A stretch of 64,000 nt of DNA from Lignipirellula cremea (GTDB taxonomy: Bacteria > Planctomycetota > Planctomycetia > Pirellulales > Pirellulaceae), in NCBI RefSeq assembly GCF_007751035.1, contig NZ_CP036433.1, positions 5,499,001 through 5,563,000 on the forward strand, in the 5' to 3' direction. Positions 19,015 to 27,397 of this stretch are shown piece by piece. Positions within the stretch are counted from its first letter, which is position 1, and each line of letters opens with the position of its first letter. The notes under the pieces are model-generated. The model was not told the DNA's origin and did no database searches. It saw only the letters and a program-made list of their open reading frames with translations. The position numbers were made by a program, and so were the translations under genes.

Positions 19015-20088
19015 CTAGATTTGCGATACGGCGTCGGCCGCGACAGGCAGCGGCAGTCGGGAATCCGGGTCGCCGGGCAGATTCGCCCCAGGATCCGCTG
19101 TTTCCAGGGGCTTCGCTGGACTCTTTCGCCGTTCGGTCAGCAGCAGGCCGATAATCGTCAGGCCAACCCCCAGCAGAAGCGCCGGCGAGGCCGCCTCGTG
19201 GAACAAGAACACGCCCGCCAGCATCCCCAGAGTCGCTTGCGTGGCGTTGACGGCATTCACAAAAACCACCGGCGCCAGCTGCAGGGCCTTCGTCAGGGCG
19301 ACAAACGCCAGCGCATTGCACAGGCCCGCCATGATCATCAGTCCGCCATCGACAAACTCCGTTTCCAGCATGCCGTCGACTCCGATGCGGAAAACGCTGA
19401 TGATTCCCAGCGATACCAGACCAGAGACCGAGGTCGCCACGACGGTCGTACTCAGCGGCGTCGTTCCCTTCATACCGAACCGGATCACCACCCCCAACTG
19501 GGCGTAGGCCAGCCCGGAAATCATCGAGCCCGCAATACCTGCGGCCAGAATGAGCCAGCTTTGCGACGAGGCTGTCGCGCCGGTTACCGAGCGATACGCG
19601 TCGCCCGCGCCCAGCGAAAGCACAGCGATCGCACTAATTAATAATACCATCGACAGCAGCGATCGCGGCGTGACCTTTTCGCCCAGCACCAGGCGTCCCA
19701 GCGAGGCTCCGCCGGCAATCATGGTCCCCAGCACCAGCGGAACCGTCAAAGCGATGCCCAGCACCCCCAGCGACCATTGAAACATCACGTTGCCAAACAG
19801 CTGCGCCGCCAGACCCGACAGCAACAATGCGGCCAAACCTTTAGGCGACGGCAAAATCCGTCGGCCCTGGCTCGCCAGCACAATAAACCACGGGGCGCAC
19901 AACAGGATCGTGGGAACCGATTTGATGCAGGAAACCCAGTAAGGGTCGCAATGCGACACGGTGCGCAAGCAGATATTCGCGGCCGTGTAACCCAGCGAAG
20001 AGACAATGCCGCACGCCGCACCAAAAACGAAAGGGTCCGCCAGGTGGGTTCTCAGCGATTGGTAAGCAGGTGAATTCACGCTTGTCAT
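19015..20088 (-). CDS. EamA/DMT-superfamily inner-membrane transporter
   Basis: About ten hydrophobic helices arranged as two five-helix halves are the signature of drug/metabolite (EamA) transporters. The first helix is FGAACGIVSSLGYTAANICL, and a final block holds LAPVVFVNAVNATQATLGML followed by FHEAASPALLLGVGLTIIGL. The closing Arg-Lys-rich tail is cytoplasmic. The substrate is unknown. I give the ATG at 20088 (357 residues, MTSVNSP...); the frame also opens at ATG 20190 (391 residues) with an N-terminus that does not look like family sequence. Neither start has a strong ribosome site. It precedes the PQQ-repeat gene by 312 bp, so co-transcription is doubtful. Confidence 0.85.
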   Translation of the reverse strand: MTSVNSPAYQSLRTHLADPFVFGAACGIVSSLGYTAANICLRTVSHCDPYWVSCIKSVPTILLCAPWFIVLASQGRRILPSPKGLAALLLSGLAAQLFGNVMFQWSLGVLGIALTVPLVLGTMIAGGASLGRLVLGEKVTPRSLLSMVLLISAIAVLSLGAGDAYRSVTGATASSQSWLILAAGIAGSMISGLAYAQLGVVIRFGMKGTTPLSTTVVATSVSGLVSLGIISVFRIGVDGMLETEFVDGGLMIMAGLCNALAFVALTKALQLAPVVFVNAVNATQATLGMLAGVFLFHEAASPALLLGVGLTIIGLLLTERRKSPAKPLETADPGANLPGDPDSRLPLPVAADAVSQI

Positions 20089-20345
20089 TGTAAGCGGCGG
20101 CCGTTCTTCGCCAAGGCCGACAGTTGGGCTGCAGGGAAACCAGAAAAGCTGCCGATAAACTCCGGCTTTCTCGAGAAAACCACTCAACATGCACGGATGA
20201 GCCTGGCTTTAGGATTGCTCCGAGACTGTTAAACGGGGCAAGTAGATCTAATTGTGCCGGCTCGTTCGATTTGACCGATGGTTCGTACTCTCGAAGCCGA
20301 TGTTATTAGTCGAAGCAAATTCCCCGCCACTCAGGTTCCCCCCCA

Positions 20346-20615
20346 GTGACGACAATCATGCATCAAGCGGAACGAGTACGCCAACTGATTCAATCCAGGT
20401 TCGTAGAATTAGGCGCGTCGCCGGACGCTCCCGTTCAGGAGACGATTTTGATTCGGGATGGCTACTACTGCGGCCGCAAAATGCGCTGCGACGGCCTGCA
20501 GGCAATCTGGTTTGTGGAAGAGAACGAGATCAAGTTCTACGATCGCGATGGCGCCGTCGCCAGCGTCTGCGACGCCGTGATTCCCGAAGCGCCCGCGGCG
20601 CGCAAGGCGGGCTAG
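20346..20615 (+). CDS. Small conserved-looking hypothetical protein
   Basis: The 89-residue product (GTG start; an ATG at 20358 gives MHQAERVRQLIQSRF) has a helix followed by a beta-rich part: ETILIRDGYYCGRKMRCDGL then QAIWFVEENEIKFYDRDG. It is soluble and has no signal peptide. It sits 99 bp upstream of a methyltransferase gene on the same strand. I recall similar short proteins from planctomycetes but know no function. The alternation of hydrophobic and charged residues supports real coding. Confidence 0.65.
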   Translation: MTTIMHQAERVRQLIQSRFVELGASPDAPVQETILIRDGYYCGRKMRCDGLQAIWFVEENEIKFYDRDGAVASVCDAVIPEAPAARKAG

Positions 20616-20714
20616 GTCCGCCGCTTGCGGTCTGCGTCGTTGCGTTCCGGCAGGTCTTTCCTTATTGTGAATCGTTCACAAAATCGGAATCTCCTGCTTG
20701 AGGAACCCTGCGTA

Positions 20715-21380
20715 ATGCTCCCCCGCGTGCTGGAACCGGAGGTCATGGATACGCTCGAAGAAGCGACCGACTACGATCAAATGGATCATAGCGGCGTCAA
20801 TCGAGCTTTTGTCGCTGACCTGTTAGCCGCCGGCCCCGTGCCTGGCGATCTGCTCGACCTGGGAACGGGCACCGCCCAGATTCCGATTCTGCTCTGTGAA
20901 CAGACCGACGATTGCCGGGTGTTTGCGGTCGATATGTCGGTTTCCATGCTGGACCAGGCCCGGTACAACATCGAAATCGCCGGGCTGATCGAACGCATCT
21001 TCCTGCAGCAGATCGACGCCAAAAAAACGCCGTTCGCCGACAACCTGTTCGACTCGACCGTGTCCAACAGCATTGTGCATCATCTGCCGGATCCGGTCGC
21101 CGCCATCCGCGAGGCCGTTCGCGTCACCAAACCAGGCGGACGCATCTTTTTCCGGGACCTGTTCCGGCCAGAAACCGACGCAGAAGTCGAACAACTCGTG
21201 CAAACTTACGCGGGCCGGGAAAACGAACACGCCCAGAAAATGTTCGACGATTCCCTGCGGGCCGCGCTCCGGGTGGACGAGTTCCAGGCAATCGTCGCCG
21301 AGCTGGGCTTCGACCCCGGTACGGTCGCCGCCACCAGCGATCGCCACTGGACCTGGAACGCGATCAAGCCAGAAATCTAG
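20715..21380 (+). CDS. Class I SAM-dependent methyltransferase
   Basis: The 221-residue protein has the Rossmann motifs of class I methyltransferases: motif [16 protein letters not shown] at ~38-52, the acidic end of beta2 [11 protein letters not shown] at ~64-74, motif [18 protein letters not shown], and a post-motif [12 protein letters not shown]. The order matches UbiE/Methyltransf_11-like small-molecule enzymes; no substrate can be named. I chose the ATG at 20715 because GAGGA lies 9-11 bases upstream; the frame extends upstream without a start site. It lies 82 bp before tadA on the same strand. Confidence 0.88.
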   Translation: MLPRVLEPEVMDTLEEATDYDQMDHSGVNRAFVADLLAAGPVPGDLLDLGTGTAQIPILLCEQTDDCRVFAVDMSVSMLDQARYNIEIAGLIERIFLQQIDAKKTPFADNLFDSTVSNSIVHHLPDPVAAIREAVRVTKPGGRIFFRDLFRPETDAEVEQLVQTYAGRENEHAQKMFDDSLRAALRVDEFQAIVAELGFDPGTVAATSDRHWTWNAIKPEI

Positions 21381-21462
21381 CGGCCTGGTCGATCGACCTG
21401 ATGGATCCTCTCGCGTCGACTTGTCTGGCGTCGCGGGGAAAACGATTCTTTACGAGGTGCCT

Positions 21463-21945
21463 GTGTCTCTGGATAGTAACGAACCCCGCCATGAAGCCTA
21501 CATGCTCCGCGCTCTCCAGGAGGCGGAACGAGCAGGCGAAGAAGGCGAAGTGCCGGTCGGCGCCGTGATCGTTAAAGAAGGACGGGTTATCGCCTCGGCC
21601 CATAACCAGCGGGAGCAGTTGCATGATCCGACCGCCCATGCGGAGATCATCGCCATCACCCAGGCGGCTGCCGCGATTGGCGACTGGCGACTGGAAAACT
21701 GCACGCTCTACGTCACGCTGGAACCGTGCCCGATGTGCGCCGGAGCAATTGTCCAGGCGAGGATTCCGCAGGTCGTGTTCGGCGCTAGCGATCCAAAAGC
21801 CGGCGCCGTGCTGAGCATCTACGAACTGCTCACCGATGTCCGCCTGAATCATCAGTGCCAGGTCGTGCATGGGGTGCTGGGGGCGCCATGCGGCGAGATG
21901 CTCACCCAGTTTTTTCGTGAGCAGCGCAAATTGGGCAAAAAGTAA
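21463..21945 (+). CDS. tadA: tRNA-specific adenosine deaminase TadA
   Basis: TadA converts wobble adenosine-34 to inosine in tRNA-Arg(ACG). The 160-residue protein shows the zinc site of the cytidine-deaminase fold: HAE at ~56-58 (TAHAEIIAI) and EPCPMCAGA at ~86-94, with the catalytic Glu in HAE. The N-terminus ([26 protein letters not shown]) is the family consensus. No ATG fits; I chose GTG 21463, preceded five bases earlier by GAGG, giving [13 protein letters not shown]. It forms a same-strand run with the upstream methyltransferase and downstream yraN. Confidence 0.93.
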   Translation: MSLDSNEPRHEAYMLRALQEAERAGEEGEVPVGAVIVKEGRVIASAHNQREQLHDPTAHAEIIAITQAAAAIGDWRLENCTLYVTLEPCPMCAGAIVQARIPQVVFGASDPKAGAVLSIYELLTDVRLNHQCQVVHGVLGAPCGEMLTQFFREQRKLGKK

Positions 21946-21990
21946 ATCTCTCGGCAGCAAACCCCCGGCGCCGTGCAGGAGCGGGCATCG

Positions 21991-22419
21991 ATGCGGATCC
22001 TGGCTCAAATTCGCGCCGTCTGGCGGCGCTGGTGGAAACCCCTCACCCTGGGGCAACGGGGAGAGCGGGCGGCCGCCCGATTTCTGAAGAAGGCCGGCTA
22101 CATTCTTATCGCCGTTTCCCAGCGGGACAAGATCGGCGAGATCGACATTATCGCCGTCGACGGACGCACGGTCGTTTTCGTGGAGGTGAAGACCCGGCGA
22201 CTGGGACAACTCGATACCCCTGCGGAAGCAGTCACCCGCGAAAAACAGGGGAAGCTGACGCGTCTGGCCCTGGGCTTCCTGCGTCGAAACGAATTGCTGG
22301 AGCAGCCGGCCCGCTTCGATGTCATCGCCGTCAGCTGGCCCGAAGACGCCCGCGAGCCGCAGATCCAACATCTGCCGAATGCATTCCCCGCCATCGGCTC
22401 CGGCCAGATGTTCTCCTGA
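21991..22419 (+). CDS. UPF0102 (YraN) nuclease-fold protein
   Basis: The 142-residue protein carries the UPF0102 core: GQRGERAAARFLKKAGY, then the restriction-endonuclease-like acidic motif IGEIDIIAVDGRTVVFVEVKTR (D, then E-x-K). This is a PD-(D/E)XK-type fold; cellular substrate not established. An N-terminal basic/tryptophan segment (RRWWKPLTLGQ) precedes it. I prefer ATG 21991, with AGGAG nine bases upstream, over GTG 21973. It is 45 bp after tadA, probably co-transcribed, and converges with the DNA methyltransferase gene. Confidence 0.88.
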   Translation: MRILAQIRAVWRRWWKPLTLGQRGERAAARFLKKAGYILIAVSQRDKIGEIDIIAVDGRTVVFVEVKTRRLGQLDTPAEAVTREKQGKLTRLALGFLRRNELLEQPARFDVIAVSWPEDAREPQIQHLPNAFPAIGSGQMFS

Positions 22420-22512
22420 AGGATTCATCAGCAGCACGTAGCCGAAGTCGCCAGACTTTGGACGGGCCGGCCCGCCTTTGTGTTCGACGGCGGGAAATGG
22501 CCATCGCGGCTG

Positions 22513-23427
22513 TTATTCCTCGGCGTTCTCGTCGGTTGTCGCTTCGAACTCCTGCTCAAACTGGTCGATCCGTTTCCGGGACAGTTCGGCGTAGTGGGGC
22601 ATTAACTCAATCCCCAGGTAATGGCGGCCCTGACGCCGGGCGGCGATGCCCACCGTTCCGGCGCCGAAGAACGGGTCCAGCACCACGCCGCCTGGCGGAC
22701 AGCCGGCGGCGATACAAGGGGCGATTAACGGCTCGGGGAAGACGGCGAAATGCGCTTCGCGGCATTTGCCCAGGGCGGCCGACCAGACGGTCCGTTTGTT
22801 CCGACCTTCGGGATGAAAAGCCTGGTCCCATCGCGCATCGTGCAGGTTGTGGTTCTGGCCGAACTTGCCTTCTTCTGGAGTGCCGCCGCGAACGCCGAAA
22901 TGGCGGCGTCCGCCTTTCATTTTGCTCTGCTCAGAAAACGTAACATGCGGCTCGCGAATGGCGTCGGCGTCGTAGTAGTACCGGTCCGACCTGGCCAGCA
23001 GGAACAGATACTCATGGTCAACCGTCGGCCGATTTTTGACGGCGGACGGCATGGCATTCGGCTTGTGCCAGATGATATCCGAACGCAGCTTCCAGCCGTC
23101 GTTCTGCAGCGCAAGTGCGGCCCGCCAGGGAACGCCCAGCAACTGCTTGCGGCGATAGGTGTCGCCCAGGTTCAGCCACAGCACGCCGTCGTCGCGCAGC
23201 AATCGCCGCACGGCCCGCAACGCTTCGACCAGCCGCTCCAGGTACGCTTCGACGGTCGCCTCGCGGCCGATCTCCCGCGGATCATCCCCGTCGGAGTATT
23301 TGCGATGTCCAAAATAAGGCGGGCTGGTCACCACGCATTGCACGCACTGTTCCGGCAGGCCGGCGGCAACCTCGCAGACATCGCCAACAAGAATCGAATC
23401 CCACTGCAACGGCCCAGCTCCAGCCAA
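22513..23427 (-). CDS. Site-specific DNA methyltransferase (N4-C/N6-A class)
   Basis: The protein (up to 304 residues) methylates an exocyclic amino group in DNA. The catalytic motif IV is SPPY (VVTSPPYFGHRKY, ~33-45), and the SAM-binding motif I, DPFFGAGTVGIAA, lies near the C-terminus at ~253-265. That order (IV before I) makes it a beta-class enzyme. The middle has HKPNAMPSAVKNRPTVDHEY, typical of type-II-like or orphan methylases. No restriction endonuclease is adjacent. The frame opens at TTG 23427; another TTG at 23409 has GGAG eight bases upstream, so the exact start is uncertain. It lies 33 bp after the cNMP-kinase gene, probably the same transcript. Confidence 0.92.
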   Translation of the reverse strand: MAGAGPLQWDSILVGDVCEVAAGLPEQCVQCVVTSPPYFGHRKYSDGDDPREIGREATVEAYLERLVEALRAVRRLLRDDGVLWLNLGDTYRRKQLLGVPWRAALALQNDGWKLRSDIIWHKPNAMPSAVKNRPTVDHEYLFLLARSDRYYYDADAIREPHVTFSEQSKMKGGRRHFGVRGGTPEEGKFGQNHNLHDARWDQAFHPEGRNKRTVWSAALGKCREAHFAVFPEPLIAPCIAAGCPPGGVVLDPFFGAGTVGIAARRQGRHYLGIELMPHYAELSRKRIDQFEQEFEATTDENAEE

Positions 23428-23460
23428 ATGAACGGAAGGGAAAGGAACGATCGCCCAGCG

Positions 23461-25305
23461 TCAGTCGGTAATGGCGGCCGCGATAATGGCCGTATCCACC
23501 GGCCCGGCCCAGGCGGCGATCGGCGCCAGGTCAAGCGTTCGCGCATTGACATCCACCTGCAGCGACTGTTCCAGCAGCGCGCGCATCTCCTGGCTCAGTT
23601 CCCGGGTTCCCTGGGCATAAGCCAGCGGACGGGCCAGAGCGGAAGCCAGCGACCAGCCGGCCCACTGCAGATGTAACGAGTAAAGATGGTTCCCGTCGCT
23701 GTCGTCGGAAAAGGCCGGCTCCCCCCACAACAGTTCATAGGCAATGCAGCCGAACGAATAAAGATCGGCCCGGTAGTCAATGTCGGCCCCAAACGCTTGC
23801 TCCGGCGGCATGTAGCTGGGCGTGCCGACAATCGCCCGGGTCGAGGAGTCGCCCGAACCGACCATGGCTTTCGCCAGTCCAAAGTCGGTCAGTTTCAGCT
23901 CGCCCTGCCGAGTCAGCAGAACATTGGCAGGCTTCAGATCCCGGTGAACAACGTTATGCGAGTGGGCGTGCGCCAGGGCCAGGGCCAGCTGCCCCAGGAT
24001 GGGACGAATCTGTTCTTCGGTCAGAAAGGGAGCCTGCTTGATCACTCGGCTGAGGGTCGGCCCGTCGCACAACTCCATGACGATGAACTGCGTGCAATGG
24101 GCGGCAAACGTGCGGTGCACAGGCACAATGTGCGGACAAGCCAGCGACCGCACGATATCGGCTTCCTGCCGGAAACGTCGCATGGAATTCTGGTCGAACG
24201 CCAGCCGGTGTTTCATCATTTTCAGTGCGAACAGTTCGCCCGTTTTGATATCTTCCGCTTCGTACACCACTCCCATTCCGCCATGACCCAGGCGTCGTTT
24301 CAGGCGGTAGCCGGCGATCGTTTTGTCGTAAAACACATCGACTTCGCGACGCCCCAGGCGGGAAGCGATCAAGTGGGCGAACGCCACGCCCATCGGCGGA
24401 TAGTGTTGCATCAGCCGATGGAAGTCGGCGGCCGGCAGGACGAGCGCCGTTACCGGCGTCACGGCGGAAACGTCGGCGTTGGGCGAGCCGCCCGTCATCA
24501 GGGCCATTTCCCCGAACACCGCGCCAGGGCCGTCGCGGTCGATCTCATGGGTGGCGCCGGACTCGTCGGTCAAGGTGACTTTGGTTTCCCCGTCGCGGAC
24601 CACGATGAGGCACTCGGCCGGGCCGCCCTGGCGGAGCAGCATTTCCCCGACGGCAAACTGGCGCTCCCGCATATAAAAGGCAAGCGCATTAACGACCTTG
24701 GGTGGAATGTCGTCGAGGGGGGAAATGGCCTTGAGAAAGTCCGTATGCTCGTTGGGCGGGTAGAACTCAAAGTCAGAAGCATCGAACTCTGACAGCGATT
24801 CTTCACACAGGGTTTCGTCGGAAGGCGCCGCTTCGACGGAGATCTTCTCGTCGATTTCGCCCAGTCGCGCGGTCAACAGCTCGGCAAACTGTGGGTGTCG
24901 CTGAAGGTATTCGTCGTGCGTCGGCTGGTCGCCCCAGCGTTTCCGCACGCGATACTCTTCCAGGATCAGGTCGAGTACGCAGCGATCATCGGCCTGCAGG
25001 TCGGAGTACAGCTGCAGATAATAGTCCAGCGCCGGCGCGTCGGGCGCGGGGGCAGAGTCGCCAGTGGCAATGGCCGAGCACCGGCGCCAGCGAAACTCCA
25101 GGTCGATCTTCACCAGTTCCGTGAGCAGCTCTAGTCGCTGCTCGCTCGCGCCGCTGGCCTGGAGTATCCGGCCAATGGTCGCCAGATCCGGAATGGAATT
25201 CTCGCGCCATAACGACTCAAAATGCATCAGAATCGAGTCGACCTGGTCAGAATCCAGCTGGCGGGATGAATCGCTCGCGGATAAATCGTTGCGGTCCTTC
25301 ACCAT
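23461..25305 (-). CDS. Ser/Thr protein kinase fused to a cyclic-nucleotide-binding domain
   Basis: This 614-residue soluble protein has three parts. The N-terminal ~180 residues are helical and unassigned. A cyclic-nucleotide-binding domain follows at ~200-320 (VGEMLLRQGGPAECLIVVRDG, then FGEMALMTGG). The C-terminal ~330-600 is a Hanks-type kinase: glycine loop LGHGGMGVVYEAE, Lys in FALKMM, HRDLKPANVLL near 450, DFGLAKA near 473 and GTPSYMPPEQA. It lacks the transmembrane helix typical of PknB kinases. In the phosphate-binding cassette the usual Arg is replaced (SPNADVSA), so cAMP binding is doubtful. It reads into the DNA methyltransferase gene. The ATG at 25305 was chosen as the first start in frame. 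Confidence 0.92.
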   Translation of the reverse strand: MVKDRNDLSASDSSRQLDSDQVDSILMHFESLWRENSIPDLATIGRILQASGASEQRLELLTELVKIDLEFRWRRCSAIATGDSAPAPDAPALDYYLQLYSDLQADDRCVLDLILEEYRVRKRWGDQPTHDEYLQRHPQFAELLTARLGEIDEKISVEAAPSDETLCEESLSEFDASDFEFYPPNEHTDFLKAISPLDDIPPKVVNALAFYMRERQFAVGEMLLRQGGPAECLIVVRDGETKVTLTDESGATHEIDRDGPGAVFGEMALMTGGSPNADVSAVTPVTALVLPAADFHRLMQHYPPMGVAFAHLIASRLGRREVDVFYDKTIAGYRLKRRLGHGGMGVVYEAEDIKTGELFALKMMKHRLAFDQNSMRRFRQEADIVRSLACPHIVPVHRTFAAHCTQFIVMELCDGPTLSRVIKQAPFLTEEQIRPILGQLALALAHAHSHNVVHRDLKPANVLLTRQGELKLTDFGLAKAMVGSGDSSTRAIVGTPSYMPPEQAFGADIDYRADLYSFGCIAYELLWGEPAFSDDSDGNHLYSLHLQWAGWSLASALARPLAYAQGTRELSQEMRALLEQSLQVDVNARTLDLAPIAAWAGPVDTAIIAAAITD

Positions 25306-25583
25306 GACGGCGCCTTCGGGGTGGTCCCTGGAATGGCGAAAGCTGGAGTATCGAGTGCGCCCGTGCTTACGTCAAGCGCCTTCCGCACCACAAGCACCTG
25401 TCCCGGGATCGCTTTCCTGCGGGAAACGGCAGGATCGCGGGCATTCCCCTTGTGTGGAAAACGTGTCGGCTTGAAATCGGACAGACGGAACCTTCTCTCG
25501 GGGGTGCCCTTGCGGGGGGCTTGTCGCCTGCATTGCATCGCGCACAATAAGGGCCGAAGTACTCTCAAACCGGAGGACGGCGC

Positions 25584-25952
25584 GTGTCGCCACTGCTAAT
25601 CATCGTTGCACTTGCTGGTCAAACTCCACAAGCAACCACCGCCGAGTCGCGAACGATAGGGCTGCACAACATCACCAGCGGCGATCCGTCCGGCTGGGGA
25701 CTGGCGCTAACCGGAATGTTCATCGTCTTCATCGCGCTAGCGTCGATCACGCTGGCGATCGCCGCCTTGCCCAGGGTGCTGAACTTTCTAGAGCCGTACC
25801 TGCCCGAAGAAAGCAGTCATGGCCACAGCGCCCCGGCCAGTCCCATAGCGAAGCTCGCCGCCATGCCGGCCGACGGAACGGCCGCCGGGAACGAAGAAGC
25901 CATCGTCGCGGCCCTTGGATATGTGATGCATACGCGAAAACAGTCGCCGTAG
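25584..25952 (+). CDS. oadG: Sodium-pump decarboxylase gamma subunit (OadG-like)
   Basis: The 122-residue protein has a single hydrophobic helix (~38-64, WGLALTGMFIVFIALASITL) and a soluble, variable C-terminal tail ending in an EEAIVAALGYVMH helix, the arrangement of OadG/MmdD small membrane subunits that assemble the decarboxylase alpha and beta subunits. The GTG start has GGAGG seven bases upstream. The beta-subunit gene follows after 72 bp and the alpha subunit after that, which confirms the assignment. Sequence conservation in this family is low, so the context carries much of the weight. Confidence 0.85.
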   Translation: MSPLLIIVALAGQTPQATTAESRTIGLHNITSGDPSGWGLALTGMFIVFIALASITLAIAALPRVLNFLEPYLPEESSHGHSAPASPIAKLAAMPADGTAAGNEEAIVAALGYVMHTRKQSP

Positions 25953-26024
25953 GGCGCACGCCTGGATCGAGATTACGCACGCGCTTGAATCCGAGAAATG
26001 ACTTGCGACGACTAAGGACTGTTG

Positions 26025-27245
26025 ATGCAAACCCTGATTAAATTTCTCGAGAACACCGGATTCTCAGGTCTGTACGACGACCCGCGATATCTGGTGATGA
26101 TCATCATCGGGATCATTTTCGTCGCGCTGGCGATCATGAAAGACTACGAGCCGCTGCTGCTGGTGCCGATCGGCTTTGGCATCATCGTGGGGAACATCCC
26201 GCCGGTGGCCGGTATGTCGCTTTCCGTTAACGATCGTTTAGCCGAGATCAGGGTGGTCGTCGACGAGAAAACCGGGGAGCCCCTGCTCGATGAGAACGAT
26301 GAGCCCGTCACCGCCGTCCACTGGGTCGGCAGCGTATTGGCGTACCTGTATATGGGCGTCAGCCAGGGCATTTACCCGCCGTTGATCTTTCTTGGCATCG
26401 GCGCTATGACCGACTTCTCCACCATGCTCTCCAACCCCAAGCTGGTCCTGCTGGGGGCGGCTGCGCAATTTGGGGTGTTTGCAACATTACTCGGCGCGCT
26501 CTTTTTAGGATTTACTCCCGATCAGGCGGCGGCGATCGGGATTATTGGCGGAGCCGATGGTCCAACGGCGATCTTCCTGGCGACAAAGCTTGCGCCCGAA
26601 TTGCTGGGCGCCATCGCCATCAGCGCGTATTCCTATATGGCCCTGGTGCCGGTGATCCAGCCGCCGGTGATGTATCTGCTGACTTCGAAAGAAGAGCGGC
26701 TGATTCGCATGAAAGCACCGCGGCATGTATCGCGTCGCGAGAAAATCATCTTCCCGGTCGTGGCGTTTTTGATCTGCGCCCTGATCGCTCCCGGGGCCAT
26801 TGTGCTGCTAGGGATGCTGTTCTTCGGCAACCTGCTGAAAGAATGCACAGTCACCGATCGACTGGCGCAGACGGCCCGCACCTCGTTTATTGACATTGTC
26901 ACGATCCTGCTGGGGTTCACGGTCGGAGCCAGCACCGCAGCCGACAAGTTCCTGACTCCGCAGTCGGTGATGATCTTTGCCCTGGGCGCCGCTTCCTTTG
27001 TGGTGGCGACGGCGGCGGGTTTACTGTTCGCCAAGTTTATGAACCTGTTTCTGACGGATAAAATTAACCCGCTGATCGGAGCCGCCGGCGTTTCGGCCGT
27101 CCCCGACTCGGCGCGTGTCGTGCAGATGGTGGGTCAGAAAGAAGACCCGCACAACTTTTTGCTGATGCATGCGATGGCCCCCAACGTCGCCGGCGTGATC
27201 GGTTCGGCCATCGCAGCAGGCGTCTTGTGGTCCGTGCTGGGATAG
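26025..27245 (+). CDS. oadB: Sodium-pumping oxaloacetate-type decarboxylase beta subunit
   Basis: OadB is the integral membrane subunit that couples decarboxylation of carboxybiotin to Na+ export. The 406-residue protein has about ten helices and the family blocks GVSQGIYPPLIFLGIGAMTDF and GIIGGADGPTAIFLATKLAP; the Asp in GGADGPT corresponds to the essential Na+/proton-handling Asp. Residues ~66-100 contain a polar segment (EIRVVVDEKTGEPLLDENDEP) between the first helices that I do not remember from typical OadB proteins. The ATG at 26025 has AAGGA six bases upstream. It is part of the oadG-oadB-oadA operon. Confidence 0.95.
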   Translation: MQTLIKFLENTGFSGLYDDPRYLVMIIIGIIFVALAIMKDYEPLLLVPIGFGIIVGNIPPVAGMSLSVNDRLAEIRVVVDEKTGEPLLDENDEPVTAVHWVGSVLAYLYMGVSQGIYPPLIFLGIGAMTDFSTMLSNPKLVLLGAAAQFGVFATLLGALFLGFTPDQAAAIGIIGGADGPTAIFLATKLAPELLGAIAISAYSYMALVPVIQPPVMYLLTSKEERLIRMKAPRHVSRREKIIFPVVAFLICALIAPGAIVLLGMLFFGNLLKECTVTDRLAQTARTSFIDIVTILLGFTVGASTAADKFLTPQSVMIFALGAASFVVATAAGLLFAKFMNLFLTDKINPLIGAAGVSAVPDSARVVQMVGQKEDPHNFLLMHAMAPNVAGVIGSAIAAGVLWSVLG

Positions 27246-27323
27246 CAAAGGGTTCTCGCAGAGAGTCATCAGGAAAAGAGTGATCATCAGGTCGTTAGCG
27301 TTATCGACAAGACCGAACGGCGA

Positions 27324-27346
27324 ACCGCGGCGGCTCAAACCGCGGT
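27324..27346. other. Intercistronic hairpin between oadB and oadA
   Basis: A 7-bp stem (ACCGCGG / CCGCGGT, 9-base loop) lies between the two genes, 78 bp after oadB and 51 bp before oadA. No T-run follows, so it is probably an RNA-stability or translation-tuning structure, not a terminator. Confidence 0.4.
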
Positions 27347-27397
27347 CTGTTCGCATGAGTTTCAACAAAGCGGCGCGCCGCTGGTGAGAAAATCGCT

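Noticed and set aside
22513-25305. BREX/Pgl-like phage defence island
   Set aside because: The kinase and methyltransferase are adjacent, but no PglZ, BrxC, helicase or other partner is present.
25306-25583. Possible small genes or riboswitch between kinase and oadG
   Set aside because: Short ORFs are without start signals; no riboswitch-like conserved core was recognised; likely just divergent promoters.
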